A DNA stretch of 50,027 nt from Gemmatimonas sp. (GCA_021154325.1 JAJKIR010000075.1:1-50027); one strand, 5' to 3'. Shown: positions 16,839-25,190, counted from the stretch's first letter. Notes: a model not told the origin generated them from the sequence alone. Made by a program: numbers and translations.

Positions 16839-18455
16839 TTGAAGATGCCCCGCGTGGCGCGTGGGTCAATCGCGCGCGGCTGTCTCGCTGCGTTCGTCGC
16901 TACCTCCTGTGGAGCGCCGGCTCGGGATCGCGGGACGGTCGTCTACGCGTCAGGCGCCGATCTCGAGAGCGGCAACCCGTTGGTCACCGTGCACCCGCTC
17001 TCACGCCAGGTGCAGCGCTATCTGCTCTTCGTCACCCTGGCTCGCTACGACAGCGCCCTCGCGCCGTCGCCATACGCCGCGTCGGGGTGGGAGTGGTCAG
17101 CCGATCGGCGTTCACTCACGTTTCACCTCGTCGCCGGACTCGCCTGGCAGGACAGCGCGCCGACTACCGCGAGCGACGTCGTCTTCACGGTCGACGCCGC
17201 GCGCGATCCGGCGACCGGCTATCCCCGCGCCGCCGAGCTCTCCATCGTCGATTCGGCGATTGCGCCGGACGATTCGACAGTGGTGCTCCACTTCTCGCGC
17301 CCGCAGTTCAGCTTTCCGCTCGTGCTTTGTGAGCTCCCGATTCTCCCGCGCCATCTACTCGCGAGCGTGCCGCGTCGCGACATGCGCCGGGCGGCGTTCA
17401 ATCTCGCGCCGGTGGGCAACGGGCCGTTTCGCTTCGTCGAGCGACGCGCGGGTGACCACTGGAGCTTTGCCCGCAACGATCGCTTTCCCGCGAGCTTGGG
17501 CGGGCCACCGAAGCTGGACGGAGTGGTGATCGTCGTCGTCGACGAAGCCACCACGAAATTCGCCGGTCTCGCCAGCGGCGACCTGGACGTCGCCGGCATC
17601 GCGCCGTCGATGGCGTCGCTCGTTAGGCGCGACCCGTCGCTCCGCGTCATCGAGTATCCTGTGCTGTTCAGCGTCGGGCTCGTCTTCAATACCCACCGCC
17701 GCCCCTTCGACGACCCACGCGTTCGACACGCCATCGATCTCGCGATCGACCGCCCGCGCATCCTCTCGGCCGCGCTCGCGGGCTACGGCACGCCCGCCAC
17801 CGGACCGGTGCCACCCGACAATCCACTGGCGCTCGACGCCGCGCCCCAGCACGATGTCCGTCGCGCCGATTCGCTGCTCGACGCCGCGGGTTGGCGCCGG
17901 GCAAGCAACGGAGTGCGCGCACGCGACGGCAAACCTTTCGTCGTCCAGCTCCTCACGGTCGGCAGCGGCGACAACGCGCTCGAGCAGCTCGTTCAGGCGG
18001 ACCTCGCGGACCGTGGCATTCGACTCGGCATCCGGCAGGTGGAGCTCGGCCGCTTTCTCACCGAGGCGCGCGCGCCCCAAAAAGATTTCGATCTGCTCGT
18101 CGCCGGCATTCCCGGCGACCTCTCGTTGTCATACGTCGGCGCGATGTTCGACTCTCGTCAGGCAGGCGGCGCGCTCGATTATGCGAACTTTCACACGACG
18201 TCACTCGATTCGCTCTTTTCCCGCACACGCGAGGCGCGCTCGGGGGACGCGACACGCGACGCGTGGCTCTCCCTGCAGCGGGAGCTCGCGCGCGAGCTCC
18301 CCGTAGCCTGGATCTACCACTCGCGCGGCGTGCAGGGCATCTCGGCGCGGCTGCTCGACGTTCGAATGGATCTCCGAGGCGAGCTCGCGACCGTTGCGTC
18401 ATGGCGTGTTGGCGGTGGGCGCGACGGATCCCGCACAGTGACTTCCGCGCGATGA
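16839..18455 (+). CDS. ABC transporter substrate-binding protein, family 5
   Basis: Periplasmic or lipid-anchored receptor of 538 residues for the divergent permeases. The N-terminus (about 26 residues, ending ATSCG) looks like a lipoprotein signal with Cys as the modified residue. Family 5 landmarks are YASGADLESGNPL, a 'W--S-DRRSLTFHL' segment, DVVFTVDAARDP, LAPVGNGPFRF, VIEYPVLFSVGLVFNTHRRPFDDPRVRHAIDLAIDR and GYGTPATGPVPP. Family members bind peptides, nickel or oligosaccharides. The downstream heparinase-type gene, overlapping by 4 bp, and the nearby GH38 argue for a glycan ligand here, but this is inference. The TTG at 16839 or ATG at 16845 may be the start. Confidence 0.88.
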   Translation: MKMPRVARGSIARGCLAAFVATSCGAPARDRGTVVYASGADLESGNPLVTVHPLSRQVQRYLLFVTLARYDSALAPSPYAASGWEWSADRRSLTFHLVAGLAWQDSAPTTASDVVFTVDAARDPATGYPRAAELSIVDSAIAPDDSTVVLHFSRPQFSFPLVLCELPILPRHLLASVPRRDMRRAAFNLAPVGNGPFRFVERRAGDHWSFARNDRFPASLGGPPKLDGVVIVVVDEATTKFAGLASGDLDVAGIAPSMASLVRRDPSLRVIEYPVLFSVGLVFNTHRRPFDDPRVRHAIDLAIDRPRILSAALAGYGTPATGPVPPDNPLALDAAPQHDVRRADSLLDAAGWRRASNGVRARDGKPFVVQLLTVGSGDNALEQLVQADLADRGIRLGIRQVELGRFLTEARAPQKDFDLLVAGIPGDLSLSYVGAMFDSRQAGGALDYANFHTTSLDSLFSRTREARSGDATRDAWLSLQRELARELPVAWIYHSRGVQGISARLLDVRMDLRGELATVASWRVGGGRDGSRTVTSAR

Positions 18456-21208
18456 GCCTCCTGCTGAGCGACGACGCGCTGCAGGCACGCGCCGCCGTTG
18501 CGCACGCGGAGCTCGCCCCGCTCGCGGACAGCCTGACCCGCGAGCTCGCGACCGTTTACGCGCGGCCGCTCTACGTTCCGAGCGAGAAGGCACTCCTCTC
18601 GCGAGAGGGTGGCCGCTGCGCGCGCGACGGTGCGATGCTCGACTTCGATCCCTTCTCGCCAGATCGCCATCGCTGCCCCGTGTGCGGCGAGTTCTACACG
18701 GGAGAGCTTCACCACCGGTTCTGGATCTATTGGTATCAGCTCTGGCTCATCGAGCGCGCGGTCCACGGGGCACTCTTCGCCGCCCTCGGCTGCTCCGAAC
18801 CGTCCGGCGCCTTCTCCGCCGCGGACGCAGCGTCGTTCTCGTCAAACGTGCTGACGTGCTACGTCGATCAATATCCGCGCTACCCGAATCGCGACAACGT
18901 GCTCGGTCCGACGCGGCTCTTCTTCAGCACCTACCTCGAGTCGATCTGGCTCCTCAACCTCTGCATCGCCCTCGACCTCCTCGAGAGTCAAGATCGCCGA
19001 TTCGCGGAGCTCGGCGGCAGGATCCGGGAGCAGATCATCGAGCCGAGCGCTGCGCTCATCGCGTCGTACGACGAAGGCGCGTCCAACCGGCAGGTCTGGA
19101 ACGCCGCCGCGTTAGTAGCCGCTAATCGGCTGCTCGGCCGGGGGGCGGAGGTCGAGCGCGCGCTCTTTGGCCAGAGCGGCATTGCCTATCACCTCCAGAA
19201 TGGGCTGCTCCCGGACGGTACCTGGTACGAGGGCGAGAACTATCATCTGTTCGCGCATCGCGCCCTCTGGTACGGTGTGACGATGGCTGAGGCGTTAGGC
19301 GCTACGCTTCCTGCGGCTCTGGTGGCGCGCTTTCAGGAAGGATTCGTCACGCCGTTTCTCACCTCGCTTCCGGACATGACGCTGCCGTCGCGGCGCGACT
19401 CGCAGTACGCGATCTCTCTGCGCCAGCCGCGTTTCGCCGAGCTCTGCGAGCTTGGTCTCGCGCGCCAGACGGGCGACGGCGATCCGCGACTCCGCGGCGT
19501 GCTTTTCCGGCTGTACTCGAACGAGGTGCCACGCGGCGACACGGGCCGCTCTCGCACCGCGGCCGACGTCGAGCGCAACCTTCCCGGCACGGCGCTCTCC
19601 CGGGCCGACCTCGGCTGGCGCTCACTTCTCTTCGCGCGGCCGGCGCTGCCGCCGCTCGCACCGGCGCCGTTAGGCACAGTCCTCCTCGAGGCGCAGGGGC
19701 TCGCCGTCTTTCGTCGCGAGCGGGAGCGCATTTACGTGGCGCTGGACTACGGGGCGTCCGGCGGCGGCCACGGACATCCCGATCGTCTCAACGTGATGCT
19801 CTCCGACGGTCCCACGCGCTGGCTGGACGACATGGGCACCGGCTCCTATGTCGATCCCTCACTGCACTGGTATCGCAGCACCCTCGCGCACAATGCGCCC
19901 ATCTTCGATGGTTACCAGCAGCAGCGAGTGGATGGTGAGCTGATCGCATTCGACGACGGTGGCGGGGCCAGCTGGGTATCGGCAGTAGCTCGAGGTGTGC
20001 ACCCGGGCGTCACTGCCATGCGTACGCTCGTGGTCATGCCGGATTACGTCCTGGACGAGCTGCGCTGGTACTCCGATCAGCCGGTGGTGATGGATCTGCC
20101 GATCCATCTGGATGCTGACGAGGTGAGCGGACGTGTCCGCCCTTTTGGCGACCAACTCGAGGATACGTACGGGGCGCTCGCGAACATCGCGTCGCATTTT
20201 CTCCCACCTCACGGAATGGCGCGGCTAACGGCGCACGATGGCGACCGAAGCCTTCATGGATTTCTCCTCGCCTCTGGTAGCGGCGTTCTCTATCAGGTCA
20301 CCGCGCCCGGTCCCCCTGGCGCCGGACGTAAGGCCTTCCTCGTTCTCCGCGTGACGGAGCTTGGATCGATCGGCTGGGTGCGAACGATCTGGAGCTGGCG
20401 TGACACGATCGAGCTCGTACGAACGGAGGCGCGGGCTCGCGTTACCCGGGTGCATCACCGCGATGGCACCCGCGATTACCACCGCCGCTCGAGCGAGGGC
20501 TGGCAGGTCGAGCGTGTTGCCGGGACGTTGCGAACGAAGATGGAGCTGGGTGGTATCGTCCGCCGAGGCAAGACCTCGAGCGATGGCGAGCCAGCCGAGC
20601 CAGCGATTCGCGAGCAGGAGACTCACCTCGAGCGCGCGCTCGTCTTCGAGCTTGGCCGGGAACAGTACCGGCGCTCGGAGGAGAGCTGGGAAGAAGCTGG
20701 TCGCCCATCGGCGCGCGTCGGCATCCTGCGCATGCCTAACGAGCTGGTTGTCGACGTCGCAGTCCGAAAGCGAGGCGAGCTCACCTTCCCCCCCGGTGAC
20801 GCGGTCAACGTCTACGACAACGAGTCGCCGGACATCAATGGCGACGGAATCCAACTCTATCTATACGATACGGCCCTCGCGTCCGCGTGGGTGTTGGTGC
20901 CGGAAGTCGGCGGAGCAGAGGAGGGCGCCGTCCGCGCTCGCCCCATCGAAGGTTGGGATAGGCCTCGCGCGCTCCGTGCTGTCTGGCATCGCACGCACGA
21001 CGGCTATGCCGTCCGCGTTCGAATCGAGTCTTTTCCCCTCGCGCCGAACGAGCGGCAGTTCGCGCTCGGGGTCGTCATCAACGAGAAGCCCGTCGGCCGC
21101 GAGCGACGCCGCGGCCAGTTGGTGCTCGGCGGACGCCCTGGCGAGTTTGTTTACCTGCGCGGCGATCGCGAAGATCTGAGCCAGCTGGTTCGATTCATCA
21201 TCAGTTGA
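18452..21208 (+). CDS. Heparinase II/III family lyase with C-terminal CBM9-like domain
   Basis: A 918-residue polysaccharide-degrading enzyme candidate. Residues 1-400 form an alpha/alpha toroid, opening with a Cys motif (C56, C75-PV-C78-G) and RFWIYWYQLWLIERA, as in other heparinase II/III-type proteins. The lyase beta-sandwich carries SGGGHGHPDRLNVML (about residues 430-445) and WYRSTLAHNAPIFDG, the conserved His regions of the family. The last 180 residues (about 735-918) resemble a CBM9/DOMON-like sugar-binding domain (VYDNESPDINGDGIQLYLYD). No export signal is visible at the ATG start, which overlaps the binding-protein stop; an intracellular lyase acting on imported oligomers is likely. 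The exact polysaccharide (uronate-containing) is unknown. Confidence 0.83.
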   Translation: MSLLLSDDALQARAAVAHAELAPLADSLTRELATVYARPLYVPSEKALLSREGGRCARDGAMLDFDPFSPDRHRCPVCGEFYTGELHHRFWIYWYQLWLIERAVHGALFAALGCSEPSGAFSAADAASFSSNVLTCYVDQYPRYPNRDNVLGPTRLFFSTYLESIWLLNLCIALDLLESQDRRFAELGGRIREQIIEPSAALIASYDEGASNRQVWNAAALVAANRLLGRGAEVERALFGQSGIAYHLQNGLLPDGTWYEGENYHLFAHRALWYGVTMAEALGATLPAALVARFQEGFVTPFLTSLPDMTLPSRRDSQYAISLRQPRFAELCELGLARQTGDGDPRLRGVLFRLYSNEVPRGDTGRSRTAADVERNLPGTALSRADLGWRSLLFARPALPPLAPAPLGTVLLEAQGLAVFRRERERIYVALDYGASGGGHGHPDRLNVMLSDGPTRWLDDMGTGSYVDPSLHWYRSTLAHNAPIFDGYQQQRVDGELIAFDDGGGASWVSAVARGVHPGVTAMRTLVVMPDYVLDELRWYSDQPVVMDLPIHLDADEVSGRVRPFGDQLEDTYGALANIASHFLPPHGMARLTAHDGDRSLHGFLLASGSGVLYQVTAPGPPGAGRKAFLVLRVTELGSIGWVRTIWSWRDTIELVRTEARARVTRVHHRDGTRDYHRRSSEGWQVERVAGTLRTKMELGGIVRRGKTSSDGEPAEPAIREQETHLERALVFELGREQYRRSEESWEEAGRPSARVGILRMPNELVVDVAVRKRGELTFPPGDAVNVYDNESPDINGDGIQLYLYDTALASAWVLVPEVGGAEEGAVRARPIEGWDRPRALRAVWHRTHDGYAVRVRIESFPLAPNERQFALGVVINEKPVGRERRRGQLVLGGRPGEFVYLRGDREDLSQLVRFIIS

Positions 21209-21227
21209 GCGACCGCTCATCACCTTC

Positions 21228-21255
21228 GTTCACCAGTCACGAATCACCAGTCACC
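21228..21255. repeat. Heptad tandem repeat, four units (type xGTCACC)
   Basis: Four 7-bp units GTTCACC, AGTCACG, AATCACC and AGTCACC lie between the heparinase stop (21208) and the trmJ GTG start (21259), ending 3 bp before the start codon. This is the shortest member of the 7-bp repeat family found at six junctions in the window. Confidence 0.7.
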
Positions 21256-21258
21256 ACA

Positions 21259-21996
21259 GTGCGCCTCGACGCCGTCGTCGTCGTTCTCTACGAGCCTCAG
21301 AATCCGATCAACATCGCCGCGACGATTCGTGCGATGAAGAACATGGGCGTGTCGCGCCTTCGCCTCGTTCGCCCCGTCGAGTACGATCCGTACCGATTGG
21401 AAGGGATCGCCCACGGCACCCAGGATCTCATCGAGCGAATCGAGCGGTTCGAGTCGTTCGACGACGCCGTCGCCGACTGCGTCCGTGTCGTTGGCTTCAC
21501 CGCGCGCCGCCGCGGCGCCAAGTGGCGCTTCATCGATCCCCGGACCTCGGCGCAAGAGCTGCTCGAGTCCGCCGCCGACGGACCCGTCGCGATGGTGCTC
21601 GGCCGCGAGGACAGCGGCCTGCCCAACGACATTCTCGATCGCACGCACGCGGCCGTCGTCATTCCCACGACGGAGCACGCGTCCCTCAACCTCGCCCAGG
21701 CTGCGCTCCTCGGATTGTATGAGCTGCATCTCGCCGCTGGCGACGCGACGCGCTGGATAGCACCCGCCAAGAAGCTCGCGCCGCCACCCACGGCGGAGCA
21801 GTTCGAGCGCGCCTTCGTCGACATCGAGCACGGCCTCGCCGCGATCGAGTTCTTCAAGACGCGCAACATCGAGCTGATCATGCGCTCGGTGCGGTCGCTG
21901 CTCTATCGCGCCAGCCCGGACGCGCGCGAGCTCGCTCTCATTCGCGCGATGCACATCGAGATCCTGCGCTACCTCGAGCGCACCGGCCGCACTTGA
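21259..21996 (+). CDS. SpoU/TrmJ-type RNA 2'-O-methyltransferase
   Basis: A 245-residue SAM-dependent SPOUT-superfamily methyltransferase that modifies ribose 2'-OH in tRNA or rRNA. The motifs are YEPQNPINIAATIRAMKNMG (motif 1 with NP-N), VAMVLGREDSGLPNDIL (motif 2) and VVIPTTEHASLNLAQAALLGLYEL (motif 3), which form the knotted SAM site. The C-terminal extension of about 80 residues with RSVRSLLYRA resembles TrmJ, so position 32 of tRNA is a reasonable guess. GTG at 21259 is chosen because translation upstream of it would run through the heptad repeat. It stands 31 bp before the aminomutase-like gene. Confidence 0.85.
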   Translation: MRLDAVVVVLYEPQNPINIAATIRAMKNMGVSRLRLVRPVEYDPYRLEGIAHGTQDLIERIERFESFDDAVADCVRVVGFTARRRGAKWRFIDPRTSAQELLESAADGPVAMVLGREDSGLPNDILDRTHAAVVIPTTEHASLNLAQAALLGLYELHLAAGDATRWIAPAKKLAPPPTAEQFERAFVDIEHGLAAIEFFKTRNIELIMRSVRSLLYRASPDARELALIRAMHIEILRYLERTGRT

Positions 21997-22027
21997 CTCC
22001 GTCCCTCGTCGCGCCCTTTTTCCGCTC

Positions 22028-23398
22028 ATGCCATTCCGTCGCTTCTTCGAGCGCGGCGCGAAACGCGAGGCGCCGGCGGCCGGCGAGGATTCGTCAGTCG
22101 AACAGATAGAAGTCGAAGAGGACGTCGAGGCCGAAACGGAAGCGGAGCCCGACGAAGGCGAGTACGAGGGGGACGACTCCGCCCCCGAGGACACCCGCGA
22201 GATCGACTGGAACGAGCGCGCCCGCGTCGTACTTCCCACAGGCGCGTCCACGGGGAGCAAGCGCGCCGAAGCATTGTACGGTGACGCGAGTGCCGTCGGC
22301 CCCACGCACTACGTCAGCGCCAGCGGCTGCCGCCTCGTCGATCCACGCGGCGATACCTACATCGATTGCATCATGGCCCTCGGCGCTGTCGCCCTCGGCT
22401 ACGCGGAGCCGCAGGTGCAGCAGGCCGCAATGATGGCGATCGCCGAGGGCCATGTCAGCGGACTGTCGCACGTGCGCGAAGTCGATCTCGCGGAGCGGCT
22501 GCGCGAGCACGTACCCTGCGCCGAGATGGTGCAGTTCCTCAAGAGCGGCGCCGAAGGCATGTCCGCGGCAGTGCGCATCGCGCGGACGTACACGAATCGA
22601 GAGATCGTCGTCGGCAGCGGCTACTTCGGCTGGCACGACTGGTCGAGCGACGCGACGGGCGTGCCGAGCGCCGTACGCTCGCTCTTTCGCGCGGTTCCGT
22701 TCGACGATGTCACGGCGCTGGAGCATGCGGCGCGGAGCGCCGGAGACCAACTCGCCGCGATCGTCATCGAGCCGGTGGTCGAGCGCATGCCGTCCGAGGC
22801 GTGGATCACGGCGGCCCGCGAGCTGGCCACCTCGTTAGGCGCGGTGCTCGTCTTCGACGAGATGAAGACGGGCTTCCGACTCCGACCCGGCGGCTACCAG
22901 GCGTTGTCGGGCGTAACGCCGGATCTCGCTGTCTTCGGCAAGGCACTGGCGAATGGATTTCCTCTCGCGGCCGTCGTCGGTCGGCGCGATGTAATGGAAG
23001 CGGCGCGCCGCACCTGGATCTCTTCGACCCTCGCCGGCGAAAGCGTCGCGATCGCCGCGGCATCCGCGGTGCTCGACGCGCACGAGAGTACCGATATCTG
23101 CGCGAGCCTCGCCGCGATCGGGCAGGCAATGCGCTCGAGTGTGGCAACGGCACTCGAAGCGTCGGGCATCGACGGCGTCACCATCGAGGGAATCGATCCG
23201 ATGTGGCTCCTTCGATTCGAGGATTCACGTCGGGAGACGCGGTTCCTCGAGCTGGCGGCATCGCATGGAGTTCTCTTCAAGCGTGGCGCTTACAATTACG
23301 CGGCGATGGCGCACGACGAGGACACCATCACGGAGATCGAGGCCGCCGCGAGCGCCGCCCTGGTCGAGCTGCTGGAAGAGGAAGGCGGCCGCGCGTGA
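22028..23398 (+). CDS. Class III aminotransferase, glutamate-1-semialdehyde aminomutase-like
   Basis: A PLP-dependent fold-type I enzyme of 456 residues. Residues 1-75 form an unusual acidic, low-complexity extension (EVEEDVEAETEAEPDEGEYEG). The catalytic domain then shows CIMALGAVALGYAEP, FLKSGAEGMSAAVRIAR, VFDEMKTGFRL (PLP-ring Asp) and FGKALANGFPLAAVVG with the Schiff-base Lys. This pattern is closest to HemL, but the gene is followed by two amidohydrolase-fold genes rather than haem genes. I suspect an amino-sugar or secondary-metabolite aminotransferase rather than the housekeeping HemL. It overlaps the next gene by 4 bp. The function is not established. Confidence 0.8.
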   Translation: MPFRRFFERGAKREAPAAGEDSSVEQIEVEEDVEAETEAEPDEGEYEGDDSAPEDTREIDWNERARVVLPTGASTGSKRAEALYGDASAVGPTHYVSASGCRLVDPRGDTYIDCIMALGAVALGYAEPQVQQAAMMAIAEGHVSGLSHVREVDLAERLREHVPCAEMVQFLKSGAEGMSAAVRIARTYTNREIVVGSGYFGWHDWSSDATGVPSAVRSLFRAVPFDDVTALEHAARSAGDQLAAIVIEPVVERMPSEAWITAARELATSLGAVLVFDEMKTGFRLRPGGYQALSGVTPDLAVFGKALANGFPLAAVVGRRDVMEAARRTWISSTLAGESVAIAAASAVLDAHESTDICASLAAIGQAMRSSVATALEASGIDGVTIEGIDPMWLLRFEDSRRETRFLELAASHGVLFKRGAYNYAAMAHDEDTITEIEAAASAALVELLEEEGGRA

Positions 23399-24282
23399 CC
23401 GCGCCACTCGCGGGCACGGCGCCGCTCATCGACGCTCACGCACATTTCTATACCGATGCTTCCGGCCGCGCCGACTGGAACGATCTGAACGCGGCCCGGT
23501 TTCGTGCCGGTGATCGCATCGGCATCACGTATCACGTCGCGTCCGTCCTCGGCAGCTACGGCTTCTCGTCGCCAACGTATTTCCCGTCGCCGGCGGACGT
23601 CAGCGCGGGTAATGACGCCATGCTCGTCATCGCCGAGCGCGAGCACCGCCGCGTTCGGATGTATGCGACCGTCAACCCGAACTACACCGAGCACGCGCTG
23701 ACTGAGATCGAGCGTTGCGTCGCTCGGGGGGCCATCGGTGTGAAGCTGCTCGCGAGCCGACGCGCCGATGATCCACTCCTCGATCCAATCGCCGAGCTCG
23801 CGGGCGAGCACCACCTCCCGGTGCTGCACCACATCTGGCAGCATCGCCGGCGCGAATGGCCCTCGCAGGAGATCTCCGACGGTGGCGACCTCGCGCGACT
23901 CGCCTCGCGCCACCCGCGAACGAGTTTCATACTTGCTCACATTGGAGGCGGGGGCGATTATGCGCACACGTTTCCGGCGGTGGTCGACGCGCCTAACGTC
24001 TTTCCGGATCTCTCCGGCAGCGGCGTCGATCGCGGAATGCTCGACGACGCTGTCGCCGCACTCGGCGCCTCGCGTTTGCTCTGGGCCTGCGACCTCACGA
24101 TCGAGACGGGCCTCGCCAAGCTGCGCGCGCTCGAAGTGATCGGTCTGAGTGACGACGAAATGGCCGACATCCGCTGGCGCAACGCGGTCCGCCTGTTTCC
24201 AGAGCGCTCGTTCTCGCTAGACGAAAGCAAGGCGGTGCCGACGCACACTCGCCACTCGCCACTCGCAACTCGCCACTCGTGA
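23395..24282 (+). CDS. Amidohydrolase-superfamily metalloenzyme (TIM barrel)
   Basis: A 295-residue hydrolase or decarboxylase of the amidohydrolase_2 group. All expected metal ligands are visible: LIDAHAHFY (HxH), VLHHIW (His), FILAHIGGGGDY (His) and LLWACDLTIETG (Asp), with GVKLLASRR near the usual strand-4 Lys. The GTG start overlaps the aminotransferase stop. The last residues (THTRHSPLATRHS) are encoded by the heptad array at 24245-24293, and the stop codon lies within that array, so the C-terminus is probably repeat-derived. It is likely co-transcribed with its neighbours; the substrate is unknown. Confidence 0.85.
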   Translation: MTAPLAGTAPLIDAHAHFYTDASGRADWNDLNAARFRAGDRIGITYHVASVLGSYGFSSPTYFPSPADVSAGNDAMLVIAEREHRRVRMYATVNPNYTEHALTEIERCVARGAIGVKLLASRRADDPLLDPIAELAGEHHLPVLHHIWQHRRREWPSQEISDGGDLARLASRHPRTSFILAHIGGGGDYAHTFPAVVDAPNVFPDLSGSGVDRGMLDDAVAALGASRLLWACDLTIETGLAKLRALEVIGLSDDEMADIRWRNAVRLFPERSFSLDESKAVPTHTRHSPLATRHS

Positions 24283-24293
24283 TCCGCCACTCG
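24245..24293. repeat. Heptad tandem repeat, seven units (type CCACTCG)
   Basis: Seven 7-bp units with consensus CCACTCG (variants ACACTCG, CAACTCG, TGATCCG). The array encodes the C-terminus of the upstream amidohydrolase, its TGA stop (unit six) and the first base of the GTG start of the downstream gene. It therefore bridges the junction of the two genes. Confidence 0.85.
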
Positions 24294-25054
24294 TGACGAT
24301 CGACGTCAGCACCTTCGTCGGCGGCTATCCCTTTCGTCACGTGCCGCACCCGGATACGGATGCGCTCCTGCGCGTGCTCGATCGCGAGGAGATCGATGAG
24401 GCGTGGGTCGGTCATCTGCCGTCCGTCTTCTATCGAGATCCAACGCCGGGGAATCGTGAGCTGCTCGCACTCCTCGCATCCAAGACGAAGCGTTTGCGGC
24501 CGGTGCCGGCTGTCCGTCCCGACTGGCCGCGATGGGCGATGACACTTCGCGATGCGGTGAATGCGGGCGCGCCCGCCGTTCGCGCGTATCCTCCGCAGTG
24601 GGGTCTTGGTCCACACGACGCGTCCATGCGCGAGCTGGCGATCGCGGCCGGAGAGCTCGGTATCTGCCTCGTGCTCACCGTGCGCTTCGAGGACCTGCGG
24701 CAGCGTCACGCGTTGGATGTCGCTGGCGATCTGACGGCGGCGGCGATCCGCTCGCTTGCTCGCGCGGGAGACGCCGTTCGTCTCGTCGTCACCGCCGCCG
24801 GACGCGAGATGATCGAAGAAGTACACTGGGGACTCACGCCGGCCGAGCAGGAGCGCGTGCTCTGGGATTTCTCGTGGATCTGGGGCCCGCCCGAAGATCA
24901 GCTCGCGAAGCTCTTTCGTACGATCGGCTCACGCCGCTTCGTATTCGGATCGCAGTGGCCGCTGCGTCTCGTGCAGAATCCGCGCGCGAATCTCGATCTT
25001 CTTCCCGACGACGTGCGCGACATGCCACTCGCTGAATTGAATCGTGCACCGTGA
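24293..25054 (+). CDS. Amidohydrolase-fold protein lacking metal ligands
   Basis: A 253-residue relative of the preceding enzyme in which the ligand positions are replaced. The HxH strand reads TIDVSTFVGGYPFR, the His positions read LVLTVRF and LVVTAAGRE, and the final Asp position reads FVFGSQWPL where related enzymes have GSD. The overall order of strands, and the tail FGSQWPLRLVQNPRANLDLL, still fit an amidohydrolase_2 barrel. It may be a regulatory or structural partner of the upstream paralogue (heteromer), or a metal-free enzyme. The GTG start is within the heptad array at 24245-24293, and the stop is within the next array. Confidence 0.72.
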   Translation: MTIDVSTFVGGYPFRHVPHPDTDALLRVLDREEIDEAWVGHLPSVFYRDPTPGNRELLALLASKTKRLRPVPAVRPDWPRWAMTLRDAVNAGAPAVRAYPPQWGLGPHDASMRELAIAAGELGICLVLTVRFEDLRQRHALDVAGDLTAAAIRSLARAGDAVRLVVTAAGREMIEEVHWGLTPAEQERVLWDFSWIWGPPEDQLAKLFRTIGSRRFVFGSQWPLRLVQNPRANLDLLPDDVRDMPLAELNRAP

Positions 25055-25099
25055 ACCGTGCACCGCGCACCGTTCACCGTTCACGGTTCACCGTGCAAG
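25044..25099. repeat. Heptad tandem repeat, eight units (type GTKCACC)
   Basis: Eight units: GTGCACC, GTGAACC, GTGCACC, GCGCACC, GTTCACC, GTTCACG, GTTCACC and GTGCAAG. GTGAACC and GGTTCAC are mutually complementary, so the array can fold into a hairpin. The TGA stop of the second amidohydrolase (25052-25054) lies in unit two. It ends just before the actA promoter region and may terminate the upstream operon. Confidence 0.85.
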
Positions 25100-25153
25100 C
25101 GCACGATACTTGCGCGCGCTTCCCGGCCTGGTAAGATTTCCCGGCGCGCGACC

Positions 25154-25171
25154 TTGTGAATTTGTTCACAA
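25154..25171. promoter_or_regulatory. Rex-type operator upstream of actA
   Basis: TTGTGAATTTGTTCACAA is an 18-bp palindrome with perfect 7-bp arms and a 4-bp centre, equal to the consensus operator (TTGTGAAnnnnTTCACAA) of Rex, the NADH/NAD+-sensing repressor. It lies 19 bp before actA. It would let the cell switch on Alternative Complex III when NADH accumulates. No rex gene is in the window. Confidence 0.8.
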
Positions 25172-25182
25172 ATCACCGTAAT
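25154..25182 (+). promoter_or_regulatory. Candidate actA promoter overlapping the Rex site
   Basis: TTGTGA (25154-25159) as -35, a 17-bp spacer, and CGTAAT (25177-25182) as -10 place the transcription start at about the actA ATG (25191), again leaderless, with no ribosome site before the ATG. The -35 lies in the Rex palindrome, which is the usual geometry for repression. An alternative is TTGCGC (25110) and TAAGAT (25132) with a 16-bp spacer, leaving the operator just downstream of the start point. Confidence 0.45.
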
Positions 25183-25190
25183 CCATCGCG

